Notes: generated from the sequence alone by a model not told the origin. Shown: positions 1 through 9,051, counted from the stretch's first letter. The stretch is DNA of 64,000 bases from Amycolatopsis sp. DSM 110486 (GCF_019468465.1 NZ_CP080519.1:1131001-1195000), one strand, 5' to 3'. Numbers and translations: made by a program.

Positions 1-1170
1 GGGGCGGGTGTCGGCGCCGCGGCCCAGGCGCGCGAGTTGTTGTTGGTGCCAGGAGGAGTTGAGCAGGTCGTCGAGGAGTTTGTGACCGACTTTGGGGGTG
101 GGGGCGGCGCTGTGGGTGGCGGGGTTGGTCAGGACACGGTGGGGGAACGTCGGGTCGTGGGTGATGGGGCGGGCCAGGCCCACGAGGTCGACGGAGCCGG
201 AGGTGACGGCCTCGGCCATGGCGGCGTGGGAGCGGAAGCCGCCGGTGAGCATGAGGGGGACCGTGAGCTCGCGGGCGAAGTGGTCGGCGAAGTCGTGGAA
301 GTAGGCCTCGCGGGCGCGGGTTGAGGCGCGTTCGGGCGTGCCGTCGACGACAGCGACGCTTTCGTAGGTGCCACCGGAGACTTCGAGCAGGTCGACGCCT
401 TCCTGTTCCAGGGCCTTGGCGACCACGAGGGCGTCTTCGGGGGCGAAGCCGCCGCGTTGGAAGTCGGCGGAGTTGAGTTTGACCGACAGGATGAACGACG
501 GCGGCGCGCCGGCGCGGATGGCGCGGACGACGTCCAGAAGGAAGCGCATCCGGTTCTCCAGCGGGCCGCCCCAGCGGTCGTCACGGCGGTTGACGAGCGG
601 GGACAGGAACTGGTTGAGCAGGTAGCCGTGCGCGGCGTGCAACTGGACCCCGGCGAAGCCCGCTTCGGCCGCGACCTGGGCTGCGGTCGCGAAGCGCTGG
701 ACAAGTGCGACGACTTCCACGTCCGAGAGCGCTCGCGGTCGCCGGAACAGCCACTTGCCCAGGTCCAGGGGCACGGCTGACGGGGCGACGACGTCTTGCT
801 TCCGCCCGGCGAGTTTGAGGCCGCGCATCGACTGCCGGCCGGCGTGCGAGAGCTGCAAGAGCAACTTCGCCTCGGTGCCGACGGTCGCGGCGGCCCATCG
901 GCGCAGCTCGGGCAAGTGGCGGGCGTCTTCGATCACGACATTGCGCTGAGCCTCCAGCGCCGATCCGTCGACCATGACGTTTCCGCTGATCAGCAGGCCG
1001 GCACCGGAGTGCGCGAGCCGCCGGTAGGCCTCCGTGAGCTGCCGCGTCGGTGCGCCGCGCCGGTCGGCCAGGTGCTCACTGGTCGCGGCCTTCGCGAGCC
1101 GATTGGCCAGGACGGCGCCGTTGGGCAGCGTGAGCGGGGTGGCGAGGATGGTCTCCTGTACGTCGTACAT
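1..1170 (-). CDS. Old Yellow Enzyme family NADH:flavin oxidoreductase (3' end outside window)
   Basis: FMN-dependent ene-reductase/xenobiotic reductase family, a cytosolic TIM barrel that reduces activated C=C bonds. The translation opens MYDVQETILATPLTLPNGAV and continues with LANRLAKAATSEHLAD, the usual OYE N-terminus. Further on come LLISGNVMVDG, the substrate motif HAAHGYLLNQFLSP, DDRWGGPLENRMRF, and VGLARPITHDP near the FMN-phosphate site. About 390 residues are visible and the frame is still open at base 1, so the stop lies outside. The ATG at 1170 is chosen because it gives the family N-terminus. A TTGACA hexamer lies about 30 bases upstream, so the mRNA may be leaderless. Two palindromic operators flank this promoter; no cognate repressor is in view on this side. 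It lies outside the tRNA-Lys element and is probably ancestral chromosome. Confidence 0.9.
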   Translation of the reverse strand, partial: MYDVQETILATPLTLPNGAVLANRLAKAATSEHLADRRGAPTRQLTEAYRRLAHSGAGLLISGNVMVDGSALEAQRNVVIEDARHLPELRRWAAATVGTEAKLLLQLSHAGRQSMRGLKLAGRKQDVVAPSAVPLDLGKWLFRRPRALSDVEVVALVQRFATAAQVAAEAGFAGVQLHAAHGYLLNQFLSPLVNRRDDRWGGPLENRMRFLLDVVRAIRAGAPPSFILSVKLNSADFQRGGFAPEDALVVAKALEQEGVDLLEVSGGTYESVAVVDGTPERASTRAREAYFHDFADHFARELTVPLMLTGGFRSHAAMAEAVTSGSVDLVGLARPITHDPTFPHRVLTNPATHSAAPTPKVGHKLLDDLLNSSWHQQQLARLGRGADTRP

Positions 1171-1199
1171 GACACCAGAGTGACCTGTACGACGTACAG
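1156..1199 (-). promoter_or_regulatory. Paired palindromic operators at the ene-reductase start
   Basis: Two perfect 13-bp palindromes, TGTACGTCGTACA at 1157-1169 and TGTACGACGTACA at 1186-1198, are inverted copies of each other with centres 29 bp apart. The first covers the start codon and the second lies in the promoter spacer. This layout suits a TetR- or MarR-type dimer; the binding protein is not identified. Confidence 0.75.
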
Positions 1200-1206
1200 T
1201 TGTCAA
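1177..1206 (-). promoter_or_regulatory. Promoter of the ene-reductase gene, probably leaderless
   Basis: TTGACA on the minus strand (1206-1201) is a consensus -35. A weak -10 (CACTCT, 1182-1177) follows after 18 bases, which puts transcription start at or near the A of the ATG at 1170. No Shine-Dalgarno sequence precedes the ATG. Confidence 0.5.
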
Positions 1207-1403
1207 CGGCCGGTTCACCACCTTGGCGGCCCCACAACGGCCCCCGACCTGTCAGACTGACCTCGAACGCGCAGCTAGGAGCCCTCCAGCCGCCGCGGCG
1301 ACCACCCGCGCGCGGTTAACGTGACCCCCCTGAAACGCGGCTTGAACAGCCTGCTAATCTTTTCCACGTCGCCGAGGGAAACCAAAGCGGCGGGCAGCAC
1401 CAA

Positions 1404-1476
1404 GCGCCATTAGCTCAATTGGCAGAGCAGCTGGCTCTTAACCAGCGGGTTCGGGGTTCGAGTCCCTGATGGCGCA
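1404..1476 (+). tRNA. tRNA-Lys (CTT)
   Basis: A 73-nt cloverleaf. The acceptor GCGCCAT (1404-1410) pairs with ATGGCGC (1469-1475), with A as discriminator. The D-arm is TAGCTCAATTGGCAGAGCA, the anticodon loop is CTCTTAA with anticodon CTT, and the T-arm contains GGTTCGAGTCC. CCA is not encoded. Its 3' half is duplicated at 14328-14371 and partly at 17610, so it is the integration target of the element that follows; the tRNA itself is intact. Confidence 0.95.
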
Positions 1477-1477
1477 C
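1434..1477 (+). repeat. Direct repeat attL (3' half of tRNA-Lys)
   Basis: These 44 bases, from the anticodon loop to one base past the tRNA, are identical to 14328-14371. Length and position are typical of att sites of tyrosine-recombinase elements that use tRNA genes. Confidence 0.85.
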
Positions 1478-1484
1478 CCTCATT

Positions 1485-1514
1485 CCCCAGGTTCGGATCG
1501 CTTCCGGCCTGGGG
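1485..1514 (+). terminator. Hairpin after tRNA-Lys
   Basis: CCCCAGG (1485-1491) pairs with CCTGGGG (1508-1514), with a second TCGGA/TCCGG pairing inside, followed by ATTTGTGTTAT. It could end transcripts from the tRNA and from the oppositely oriented integrase. The same hairpin recurs at 17636-17665 in the duplicated segment. Confidence 0.5.
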
Positions 1515-1548
1515 ATTTGTGTTATGTGGAAGCGTTTCTTCCGCTTGA

Positions 1549-3023
1549 TCACTGTCCACAATGGTCGGTGCGGTGCCCGAGCTGTCGCGTTGCCGTCCGC
1601 GGGATGATTTTGGCTGTGGCCTCGGCGGCCGCGAGTGCGACTTCGGGCAACACGGTCGTGTAGGCGTCGGCGGTCACCGTGATCGACGAATGCCTCAGCA
1701 TGTTCTGCACGACCTTCATATCCGCCCCCGCCTCCAGCGCCAAGCTCGCCGCCGTGTGGCGCAGGTCATGCAGCCGGATCGGCGGCAACCCAGCCTGGCG
1801 GGTGAGTTCCTGGAACCGGGCAGTCACGTCCGCCGGGTGCAACGGGCTGCCATCAGGCTGGGTGAACAGCAGTCCGCTCTCGACCCAGGCGGCGCCGAGC
1901 CGGGCCCGCGCCTCATCCTGGCTGGCGAGGTGCGCCTTGAGCACGATGACAGTGCCGGCGTCCAATGCGACGAGGCCTTCAGACGAGGTGGTCTTGGGAC
2001 CCGACTCCCCGGTCTCCCAGCCGTACTGCACGATCTGATTCGCCCCTCAAGATCGCCGCATCCAAATACGTGTCCGTACGTCGCTGCCCACACGGCTCAC
2101 CACGCCGAAGCCCCACGTGCGCGATCACATGAAACAACGCATACAGCCGGTCATTGACCGCGTGATCCAAAAACCGGCCCGCCTGCCGCGGGGTCCACAC
2201 CATCACCGGCGACGGGACCTCCCCAGTCTGCCGCCACCACGCCACCCGCTCCTCGGTCCACACCTTCGCCTTCGGACGAACCGCCGGCGGCAACTCCACC
2301 AACGACGCCACATTCACCACCAGCAAGCCCTCCTTGACCACCGGGCTCAACATCGCCCGCAACGTCTCCCGAATCCGCCGAACCGACGTCGGACCAACCG
2401 GCCGCTGCCACTTCACCACCGCGATCTTCCGCGAGTCGCCGCTGGCGCGGTACTCGGCGATCAGGTCGTTGTGCTCAACGATCGCGTCAAACATCCCATC
2501 CAAGTGCGCCACGCTCAGCTTGTCCCGCCGGATGTGCGCCAGATGCGGCCGGAAGTAGAGGCGTACTTGTGACTCATAGGAGCGGTAGGTGTTGCGGCTG
2601 CCGGTCTTCCTTTTCTTCGCCAGGAACACGGTGAACACCTCGCCCAAGAACGGATGTTCCAGTACCTCGGCACCCACACGCACCAGCCGGCGCAGATCCT
2701 CGATTTCCGGGAGCTTCTGCTTGGCCGTGATCGCCGCGGCGATCAAGTCGCCGATCTTGCGGAGCATGCATGTCCGTGTCGTCGTCGTCCCCGGCGATGG
2801 CCAGCACGTCACCGACGTGATCCGGTTCGTCCTGGGCCTTTGTCGCGGTCGGGAATCCACCACGCCGCCTCGGCCGGCGACGCCCGGCACGGTCGGCTGG
2901 CAACTCGATGCGGTAGCACCACTGGCCGCGCCTGCTCTGGTCCGGTCTCGGGCACTCCTTGCCCAGGCTTCGACCGCTTTTATCCTTGCAGGAGCAGCGT
3001 TTGTACACCGATCCCTCGGCCAT
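1549..3023 (-). pseudogene. Tyrosine site-specific integrase, broken by two frameshifts
   Basis: The N-terminus MAEGSVYKRCSCKDKSGRSL (from 3023) is the usual Cys-containing start of actinobacterial integrases. A frameshift near 2760-2800 moves to a second frame with LGEVFTVFLAKKRKTGSRNT and HVIAHVGLRRGE (catalytic Arg region). A second shift near 2040-2090 moves to the C-terminal frame with RLHDLRHTAASLALEAGADM (HxLR box) and the region ending in the catalytic Tyr (DAYTTVLPE). All catalytic boxes remain, so decay is recent, or sequence errors are possible. It sits tail-to-tail with tRNA-Lys, the normal place for such an integrase. Its last 60 codons are duplicated at 17696-17881. Confidence 0.85.
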
Positions 3024-3116
3024 CTTCTGCACCCGCCCTTCGGTTGGTTGAATCAGCGGGTTGCCGCGATACTCGCGCTACAGACGGTCCTCGGGGAAGC
3101 CCGAGCCCACCCACGT

Positions 3117-3350
3117 TCACCCAATGGGTGGATCTATACCGAGAACCCGCAGCACCCCGACGACCGGAACGCGGTACTCCCCACCGACCAGCAACAACGG
3201 ACACGGGAAACCATCCTCACGCGCCAACGCGTACGCCGTCGTCCGCCCAATCCGCAAAACCTGCGCCGCCGTCATCAAGTCCACTACTGCGGGCAACGCA
3301 GCCACGTCGGCCACCGTCATCACATCCGCCACGGATTCCCCGGGCTTCAC
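3117..3350 (-). CDS. Excisionase-like helix-turn-helix protein
   Basis: A small DNA-binding protein of the kind encoded just upstream of actinobacterial integrases, where it directs excision. The core MTAAQVLRIGRTTAYALARE is an MerR/Xis-type winged helix, followed by GGEYRVPVVGVLRVLGI, the wing and last helix. Starts at 3350 (GTG), 3320 (ATG) or 3275 (ATG) are all possible; the longest is listed. It lies upstream of and in line with the integrase ruin. With that integrase frameshifted it probably has no partner. Confidence 0.7.
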   Translation of the reverse strand: MKPGESVADVMTVADVAALPAVVDLMTAAQVLRIGRTTAYALAREDGFPCPLLLVGGEYRVPVVGVLRVLGIDPPIG

Positions 3351-4640
3351 GCGGCGGCCCCGATATCAGCGAGTCGGCGGTGTGCCATCGCCTGGCCGGC
3401 CGGGCAAGGTCGATGCCGACGAACGAACACCCCTGCTCCAGCGCAGCAACGCCCGTGGTCCCGCTGCCGCAGAACGGATCGAGCACGACATCGCCACCCG
3501 GACAACCCAGACGGACACAACGCCGGGCGATCTCCAACGTCCCCGCCGCCGGATGCCCAGTGCGGGAACGACCCGCCGACACCTGCCACAGATCCGTCCC
3601 ATCCTCAGCCGCCGAGCCACAGGACCAGAACTGGTGCGTTCCCGACTGCGCCAGCAAGAACACCATCTCGTAGCGCTGGGCAAGCCGATCGCGCACACTC
3701 TCCGGCCGCGCATTCGGCTTCTCCCACACCACCGCGCTCCGCAAGAACCAACCGCGCTCCTGCAAGGAAACACCACCCGCCAGGGCACCCCGACGAGATC
3801 CTTGCTTCGATGAGCCGAATGCGGTGGCCGATGTACCCCGTAGCCAGTCGCAGTCGAGCCCGAGCCGGCGCATCGCGATCCGGTGGTAGGCGGGGTTGGT
3901 GTCGATGCCGATGTAGTGCCGGCCGAGTGCGCGGGCGGTGACTCCGGTGGTGCCACCGCCGCTGAACGGGTCGAAGACGTGGCCGCCGGGTGGAGATCCG
4001 GCCGCGATGCAACGGCCTGGGATCTCCGACGGTGAGGGAGCCTGATGCCCGGCTCGTGTGCGGTCGGGTGGGATGGTCCACACGTTGCCCGGATTACGGC
4101 ACCGCTGGCTATAGCCTGGTGTCCACGGCCAAGGTCGAGGTGCGGTGTTGTGGGTGCCGCCGCGGTGGGCACGGCGGCGCAGGGCATGGTCGTCGGTGTG
4201 CGATTGTCGGATCGCGTCAAGGTCGAAGAAGTAGTCGGGCTGCGTGACGAACAGGAAGACCATCTCGTGGCGGGTGGCGAGACGGTCCTGGATGGGAGTG
4301 GGCGTGGTGTGGGGCTTGTGCCAGACGATCGCCGAGCGCAAGAGCCACCCGTCGTCCTGCATCGCCAACGCCGGCCGCCACGGCATACCGAGCAGATTCT
4401 TGTGCAGCACATCCGCACGCGGCCGGTAACGCGGCTGCCCGAACTCGCCGGGCGCAACGCACCAGTAGCCATCGGAATTGGTGGAGTAGCTGTCACCAAG
4501 GTTGATCCACACCGTGGCCCGCGCAGTAAGCACCCTCCGGGCCGCGGAGAACAACGCACGAAGATTCTCGATGTAATCGTCCGCACTCGGCTCCAGCCCA
4601 ATCTGCGGTTTCTCGCGCCACGCCCCGCAGTCTCGGCATC
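3217..4640 (-). pseudogene. Beta-class DNA methyltransferase, tandem C-terminal halves, N-terminus lost
   Basis: Related to site-specific N4-cytosine/N6-adenine methyltransferases in which the catalytic DPPY/SPPY motif precedes the SAM-binding motif. The open frame begins DCGAWREKPQIGLEPSADDY, immediately after an in-frame TGA that removes the SPPY segment. It then has VWINLGDSY, a recognition region, and FDPFSGGGTTG with GRHYIGIDTNP (motif I). A second paralogous block follows in the same frame: RGWFLRSAVVWEKPNARPES, LDPFCGSGTTG and GCSFVGIDLARP, again without SPPY. The last 40 codons overlap the excisionase in another frame. Two SAM-binding halves without a catalytic half suggest successive deletions between tandem methyltransferase genes; activity is unlikely. 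Confidence 0.7.
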
Positions 4641-4680
4641 GCCACCGCCGGCACCGCGGTCACCGCGTGAGGCACCGGCA

Positions 4681-4830
4681 TCAGCTGGGCGGTGCCGGCA
4701 GCCAGGACGGCCGCCTGTTCTGCTGTCCGGTCAGGCCGAGGCGGCGCAGACCGATGTCGTGGAGGTCGGGGTTGAGGTCGATGCCAATGTAGGAGCGGCC
4801 AGGCTGTTGCGCGGCCAAGAGGTCGCAGGC
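4681..4830 (-). pseudogene. C-terminal tail of a third methyltransferase copy
   Basis: One frame reads DLLAAQQPGRSYIGIDLNPD then LHDIGLRRLGLTGQQNRR and ends at TGA (4681-4683). It matches the end of the same family (compare GRHYIGIDTNP in the neighbour). Only the segment after motif I survives. This makes three methyltransferase remnants in 1.5 kb, all on the minus strand. Confidence 0.55.
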
Positions 4831-5219
4831 CGGACGGTTTGTCCGGGAGTCGGGTATGACGCGGCCGGCCGGAGGTCAGGCCGCGCGGCACAACCTGCGC
4901 ATACCCGGGTTATCCGGCATCAAACTCGCCGGATATGCCCACCGAGCGGCAGGGCTCGCTGCCTTGGGCGGCGACGCTTTGCTGAATGCCGGATCACGGC
5001 AAATAACACCTGAATCGACGAATTCAGCGTAGCCCTGTTCGACCGCCTTGGGACCTCTCCTTCTCGTGTTCGGCGAGGGCGCACATCGGGTACCTCCCCC
5101 GGATGACCGAGTCCGAAGGCACGGGAGGCCGGTCCGGGGACTTCCATCGTGTCCGGCGCGGACGGTAAGCCGCCCGGAATATGCCCGGACGACCACGCCA
5201 GTGAAAGGTCGGATGCACC
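4831..5219. other. Intergenic stretch, no supported gene
   Basis: Short open frames occur on both strands but none has recognisable motifs or a convincing ribosome site. The last 60 bases are the likely promoter/leader of the permease at 5220. Confidence 0.4.
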
Positions 5220-6386
5220 ATGAACAGCGATGAGCCCCCCGCACAGCATGGTGTGCGCAGCGCTGAGGAGGTCCGTGCGGCGGTGCCTTACGGGTTGCGG
5301 GTCGGGGCCGCCGTCTTCGGCCGCCTGCTGGTCGTCGCCGGTGGCTTGGCACTGATCGGGTACGTGGCGGTGAAATTGGCCGCGGTGCTGGTACCGGTCG
5401 CGGTGGCGCTGCTGCTCGCCGCGCTGCTCGCCCCTACGGTCTCCTGGCTGGCCCGGAAGAAGGTACCTCGCGGGCTGGCCACCGCTGTGGTGCTGGTCGG
5501 CGGATTGGCCGTGGTGGGCGGCGTCGTCACCTTCGTGGTCATCACCGTCACGGCGGGCATGCCAGAGCTGATCGCCCAGATCGCGCGCACCGTGGACGAG
5601 CTGCGCACCTGGTTACGCACCGGACCGTTGCACCTGAGCCAGGGCCAGATCGACAGCATGCTCGCCCAGCTGACCACCACACTGAGCGAGAACCAATCGG
5701 CCATCGCCTCCGGCGCGCTGTCCACCGCCGTCACGGTCGGAGAGTTGGTCACCGAGTTCCTGCTGATGGTGTTCTGCCTGATCTTCTTCCTCGCTCAAGG
5801 CGGGAAGATCTGGACGTTCCTGCTCGGCGCCGTCCCCGTTCGGGTGCGGCATCGGGTGGGCCTGGCCGGGCACGCCGGGTTCACCACCCTGGCCGGCTAC
5901 ATTCGCGGCACCGCGGCCGTGGCGGTCGTGGACGCCGTCGGCGTCGGCGTCGGCCTGCTCATTGTCGGCGTGCCGCTGGCCGCTCCGCTGGCCGCGTTGG
6001 TGTTCCTCGGCGCGTTCATCCCGGTGGTCGGGTCTGTGGTCGCCGGCGCAGTCGCGGTGCTCGTGGCACTGGTGACCGGCGGGCTCGTGCCGGCCATCAT
6101 CGTGCTCGCCATCGTGATCGGTGTGATGCAGCTGGAAAGCCATGTGCTGCAACCGTTCCTCCTCGGCCGCGTCGTACGCCTGCACCCCCTGGCCGTCGTG
6201 CTCGCCCTGGCCGCCGGGCTCGTCACCGCCGGCATCATCGGCGCCTTGCTCGCCGTCCCACTGCTCGCCGTGCTCAGCTCCGCCCTGCGCACCCTCGCCG
6301 CCCCGCCGCCGCAACCCGATGCCCCGACTGCGGCGACCGACAGCACTGGTCCAGAGGACTCTTCGGGGCGGCAGACCGCGGCGTAG
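5220..6386 (+). CDS. AI-2E family transporter (YdiK/PerM-like membrane protein)
   Basis: A 388-residue polytopic membrane protein of the AI-2 exporter superfamily. Members export small molecules or exchange ions; no substrate can be read here. An N-terminal pair of hydrophobic helices (about 25-75) is followed by a third (about 85-115). A soluble stretch of about 95 residues contains LRTWLRTGPLHLSQGQIDSM. A C-terminal set of helices (about 165-355) includes the family signature VFLGAFIPVVGSVVAGA and LESHVLQPFLLGRVVRLHPL. The tail is hydrophilic and Pro/Thr-rich. The ATG at 5220 follows a weak AAAGG/GGA. It stands alone between the methyltransferase ruins and a recombinase remnant, inside the putative element. 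Confidence 0.85.
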   Translation: MNSDEPPAQHGVRSAEEVRAAVPYGLRVGAAVFGRLLVVAGGLALIGYVAVKLAAVLVPVAVALLLAALLAPTVSWLARKKVPRGLATAVVLVGGLAVVGGVVTFVVITVTAGMPELIAQIARTVDELRTWLRTGPLHLSQGQIDSMLAQLTTTLSENQSAIASGALSTAVTVGELVTEFLLMVFCLIFFLAQGGKIWTFLLGAVPVRVRHRVGLAGHAGFTTLAGYIRGTAAVAVVDAVGVGVGLLIVGVPLAAPLAALVFLGAFIPVVGSVVAGAVAVLVALVTGGLVPAIIVLAIVIGVMQLESHVLQPFLLGRVVRLHPLAVVLALAAGLVTAGIIGALLAVPLLAVLSSALRTLAAPPPQPDAPTAATDSTGPEDSSGRQTAA

Positions 6387-6459
6387 CGGAGGCCAGGTCG
6401 CACCGGTCCACTGCTCGGACCCGCCAACACGATGTCCTTCGCACCAACCCGGCATCCGG

Positions 6460-6715
6460 CAGCTCTTCCCGGCCGCCGGGCGGGCCGGCCGTTCCGCCCC
6501 GACCACCTGTCCGCACTCCTCAACGACGTCGGGATCCGGCCGGAGCCGCCCTCGGCGCCGCCATCCGGCAGCAACTCCTGGAGATGCCCGCACCGTCGTC
6601 CCGGATGCTTTCGGCTACCACGACAAAACCACCGCCCGACTCCTGAAAGAGACCGGCAGGACCTGGGGTCGATACGCCCCGGAAGCCACGGAAAGTCACT
6701 TCCAGGCTCAGCGAC
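6460..6715 (+). pseudogene. Site-specific recombinase C-terminal remnant, multiply frameshifted
   Basis: Three frames in succession give one recombinase-like thread: GRRAGRPFRPDHLSALLNDV then GIRP; GAALGAAIRQQLLEMPAP; and DAFGYHDKTTARLLKETG then RTWGRYAP. The pattern (GRPxxxDHLxxLL, helical stretch, HxKTTARLxxExGxxWxRYA) resembles the end of phage-type integrases carried by actinobacterial islands. At least two indels break it. It suggests an earlier insertion at this point. Confidence 0.5.
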
Positions 6716-7178
6716 CCCGTCAACACCCGACAGTTGAATACGAGCCCCAACCAGTACCACGGCCGACCCAGCAGCAGTGACACCGACCCAGGCCGCAGCG
6801 GATCGCCTGCTCGACCGTGATGTCCCGTGGTCTACGCCGTACGGCTCGACCGGGTCCAGGGGCGGCTGGGCAAGGGACCGGCCGGGTGCGTGGTGCGATT
6901 GGGCGGCGTGTACCAGGAACGGGTGGCGGCCTCGCCACCCAACGACAACGACGTCGCCTGGCCGGCACGAGACGACGTCGATCGGTGCCCACTGGTGGCG
7001 GCGAGAATCCCGCCCCTCCATCTCCGCGCGCAGACCGGTCGCTTGCAAAGCACGCGGTGCCTGCAGCCTGGCTGGGGGCCGGCCCCGATTCTTCCGGCGA
7101 AGCCATGGCCTGAGCTGCGTGCGCGCCGGTCGCGTGGTGGGGCACGGCGAACGTGGGATCTGTCGTGCCGCTGGCCTG
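6716..7178. other. Intergenic stretch, no supported gene
   Basis: High-GC frames are open on both strands but show no family motif or ribosome site. The GAF-ANTAR gene ends into it from the right. Confidence 0.4.
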
Positions 7179-8057
7179 TCACGGATCACCAGCGACACGT
7201 TCGGCTCGAGCGGCGGTGGCGGGAAGGTTGCTGACCGGTAACCGGGGTCCTTTCTGATGCACCGGCTTTTGCGGCTGGGTGCGGTGCGCGAGGATTGCGG
7301 GGATGTCCGCGGTGCCCTCGGCCACTGCTCGGGCGAGATCGGAGAGACGCTCGTTGTGGGAGCGGGCATAGCCGCGCAGAGCGGTGAACGCCGTTTCCAT
7401 GTCGAGGCCCTCGCCGCCGGTGGAGAGCACGCCTTTGGCCTGTTCGATGATGACCCTGCTGTTGAGCGCGGTCTGCAGCTGTTCGGAGAGCAGGTCTGCG
7501 CTCTCGATCGCCCGCTGTTGCAGCATGCCGATGGTGGCGACGTCGGCGAGTGCCTGCCCGAGCCGGGCGCTGGTGTCGTCGACTCCGTTTCGGTCGGCCT
7601 TGAGCAAGGTGAGCACGCCGATGACCTGGCGGCGCAGCCGCATGGGAACCGCTTGGACGGCGTGGAATCCGCAGTCACGGGCGGCGGCGGCGAAGCGCGG
7701 CCAGCGGGTGGCGTCGGCGGTGAGGTCTGCGCTGGCGATCGGAATTCCGCTGCGAACGCAGTCGATGCAGGGCCCGTCCTCGGTCTGGACAGCGAACACC
7801 TCCAGCACCTGCGCGCGCTCCGAGGATGCCGCTGCCGTGCGCAGTCCGCCGTGCCCGTCGAGCAGGATCACCCCGGCTGCAGACACTTCGAGAAGCTCGA
7901 CGCACTGATCGCACAGCATGTGCAGGAATTCCAGCGCGTCGAACTCGTCGACAAGGGTGTCGGCCAGCGCCACGAACGTGTCGGCCAAACGCTGTTCACG
8001 GCCGTGGCCCCCGGCTGCGCCCGGAATGGTGCGGACGGTGTGGGGTTGTTCGGACAT
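7179..8057 (-). CDS. GAF and ANTAR domain antitermination regulator
   Basis: 292 residues. The GAF sensor domain spans about 25-170 (VEVSAAGVILLDGHGGLRTA, VRSGIPIASADL, AVQAVPMRLRRQVIGVLTLL). The C-terminal ANTAR RNA-binding domain spans about 190-255 (LNSRVIIEQAKGVLSTGGEG, MDTAF-like helix, ARSHNERLSDLARAV). ANTAR proteins bind paired hairpins in nascent RNA and prevent termination; the GAF ligand is unknown. ATG at 8057. It is the last gene of a four-gene run, five bases after the preceding GAF-ANTAR gene. This paralogue keeps the full ANTAR consensus, so it is the more likely RNA binder of the pair. Confidence 0.88.
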   Translation of the reverse strand: MSEQPHTVRTIPGAAGGHGREQRLADTFVALADTLVDEFDALEFLHMLCDQCVELLEVSAAGVILLDGHGGLRTAAASSERAQVLEVFAVQTEDGPCIDCVRSGIPIASADLTADATRWPRFAAAARDCGFHAVQAVPMRLRRQVIGVLTLLKADRNGVDDTSARLGQALADVATIGMLQQRAIESADLLSEQLQTALNSRVIIEQAKGVLSTGGEGLDMETAFTALRGYARSHNERLSDLARAVAEGTADIPAILAHRTQPQKPVHQKGPRLPVSNLPATAARAERVAGDP

Positions 8058-8062
8058 GCTGG

Positions 8063-8761
8063 TCACTCTCCTGTCCCGAGTCGAAGGCGGTAGCTGATGA
8101 TCTGGTGGGACACCTGGTCGAGGGGTGTCTGGTGGGAGTAGGCGTGGGCGCGGATGAGCAAAAGCGCGTCGCGCATTGTCACGTTCAACTGCGCGGTGAC
8201 GACTCCGGTGGCTTGGTGGACCACGGCGTGGATATCGGAGAGCCAGCCGATGTCCATCGGGTCCGGGCTGCGCAGATCGTCGAGGACTGTGTGCGTGGCG
8301 ATGTCGGCCAGTGCCAGCGCGTCCCGCAGCTCGGTCCGGTTCAGGGAGCCCGCGGTGGTGCGGTACAGGTCGAGCGTCCCGAGCCGGACCGCGCCGATGT
8401 GCAGCGGGAACGAGAACACCGCGGCCACGCCGGCAGCTCGGGCTCCGGGGGTGAATCCGGGCCAGCGGGCCTCCGCAGTTGCCAGATCGGCGACCAGGGT
8501 GGGGCCGCCGCGTTCGTGCGCCGCCGGCCCGGGGCCTTCGCCGACCGTGCGCTGCAGGTCGTCGAGGACCAGGCTGGTCGCGTCGGTCGCGCACGCCAAT
8601 GCCTGCGCAGTGCCATCGTCGCCGCCTTGAACAGTCATCGCGGCGCCAGTGACCGCGCACAAGTCGACGCAGAGGCCGGACACCCGCCGCAGCAGGGCCG
8701 CCGGGTCGCTGTGGTCGGCGCGGAGCAGGGCCAGCAGCTCGACGTATCGTTCGGTACTCAT
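8063..8761 (-). CDS. Second GAF and ANTAR domain regulator
   Basis: 232 residues. The GAF-like region spans about 10-150 (LCAVTGAAMTVQGGDDGTAQ, VGEGPGPAAHERGGPTLVAD, AVFSFPLHIGAVRLGTLDLY). The ANTAR-like tail spans about 165-228 (VHQATGVVTAQLNVTMRDAL, IRAHAYSHQTPLDQVSHQII). Its ANTAR helix diverges more than that of the downstream paralogue. The start codon overlaps the WhiB stop as ATGA (8758-8761), so translation is probably coupled. Role inferred: partner or sensor in the same stress pathway. Confidence 0.83.
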   Translation of the reverse strand: MSTERYVELLALLRADHSDPAALLRRVSGLCVDLCAVTGAAMTVQGGDDGTAQALACATDATSLVLDDLQRTVGEGPGPAAHERGGPTLVADLATAEARWPGFTPGARAAGVAAVFSFPLHIGAVRLGTLDLYRTTAGSLNRTELRDALALADIATHTVLDDLRSPDPMDIGWLSDIHAVVHQATGVVTAQLNVTMRDALLLIRAHAYSHQTPLDQVSHQIISYRLRLGTGE

Positions 8762-9051
8762 GGCGCGGGCAGGCTGTCAGCGCTCGGCCGTGCTGCCCGG
8801 CGATCGGTTTCGGACAGCCCGCCCCACACGCCGTAGACCTCCTGGGTCACCAGCGCGTGCGCGCGGCACTGCGCCAGCACCGGGCAGCTGTGGCAGATCT
8901 GCTTGGCCCGGGCCACCCGCTCGGCTTTGACGCGGCCACGTTCGCCGTCGGGGTGGAAGAACAGGGCGCTGTCAAGCCCGCGGCAGGCGCCTCGCAGCTG
9001 CCAGTCCCAGCTGTCCACCACGGCGGTGCCACGTCGCCAGCCGTGAGTCAC
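8758..9051 (-). CDS. WhiB-family iron-sulfur transcription factor
   Basis: About 97 residues with the four cluster-binding cysteines: C in LRGACRGLD and C-x2-C-x5-C in CHSCPVLAQC. Then come the turn motif GVWGGLSETDR and a basic tail. WhiB proteins bind the primary sigma factor through a [4Fe-4S] cluster and respond to redox stress or development. The GTG at 9051 overlaps the desaturase stop as GTGA; an internal GTG pair about 10 codons later is an alternative start. It sits in a coupled operon desaturase-WhiB-GAF/ANTAR-GAF/ANTAR, an unusual pairing of membrane lipid modification with regulators. Confidence 0.88.
   Translation of the reverse strand: MTHGWRRGTAVVDSWDWQLRGACRGLDSALFFHPDGERGRVKAERVARAKQICHSCPVLAQCRAHALVTQEVYGVWGGLSETDRRAARPSADSLPAP

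Noticed and set aside
7179..8761. The two GAF proteins as bacteriophytochrome or diguanylate-cyclase sensors.
   Set aside because: No chromophore Cys, GGDEF or EAL motifs; both end in ANTAR-type helices.
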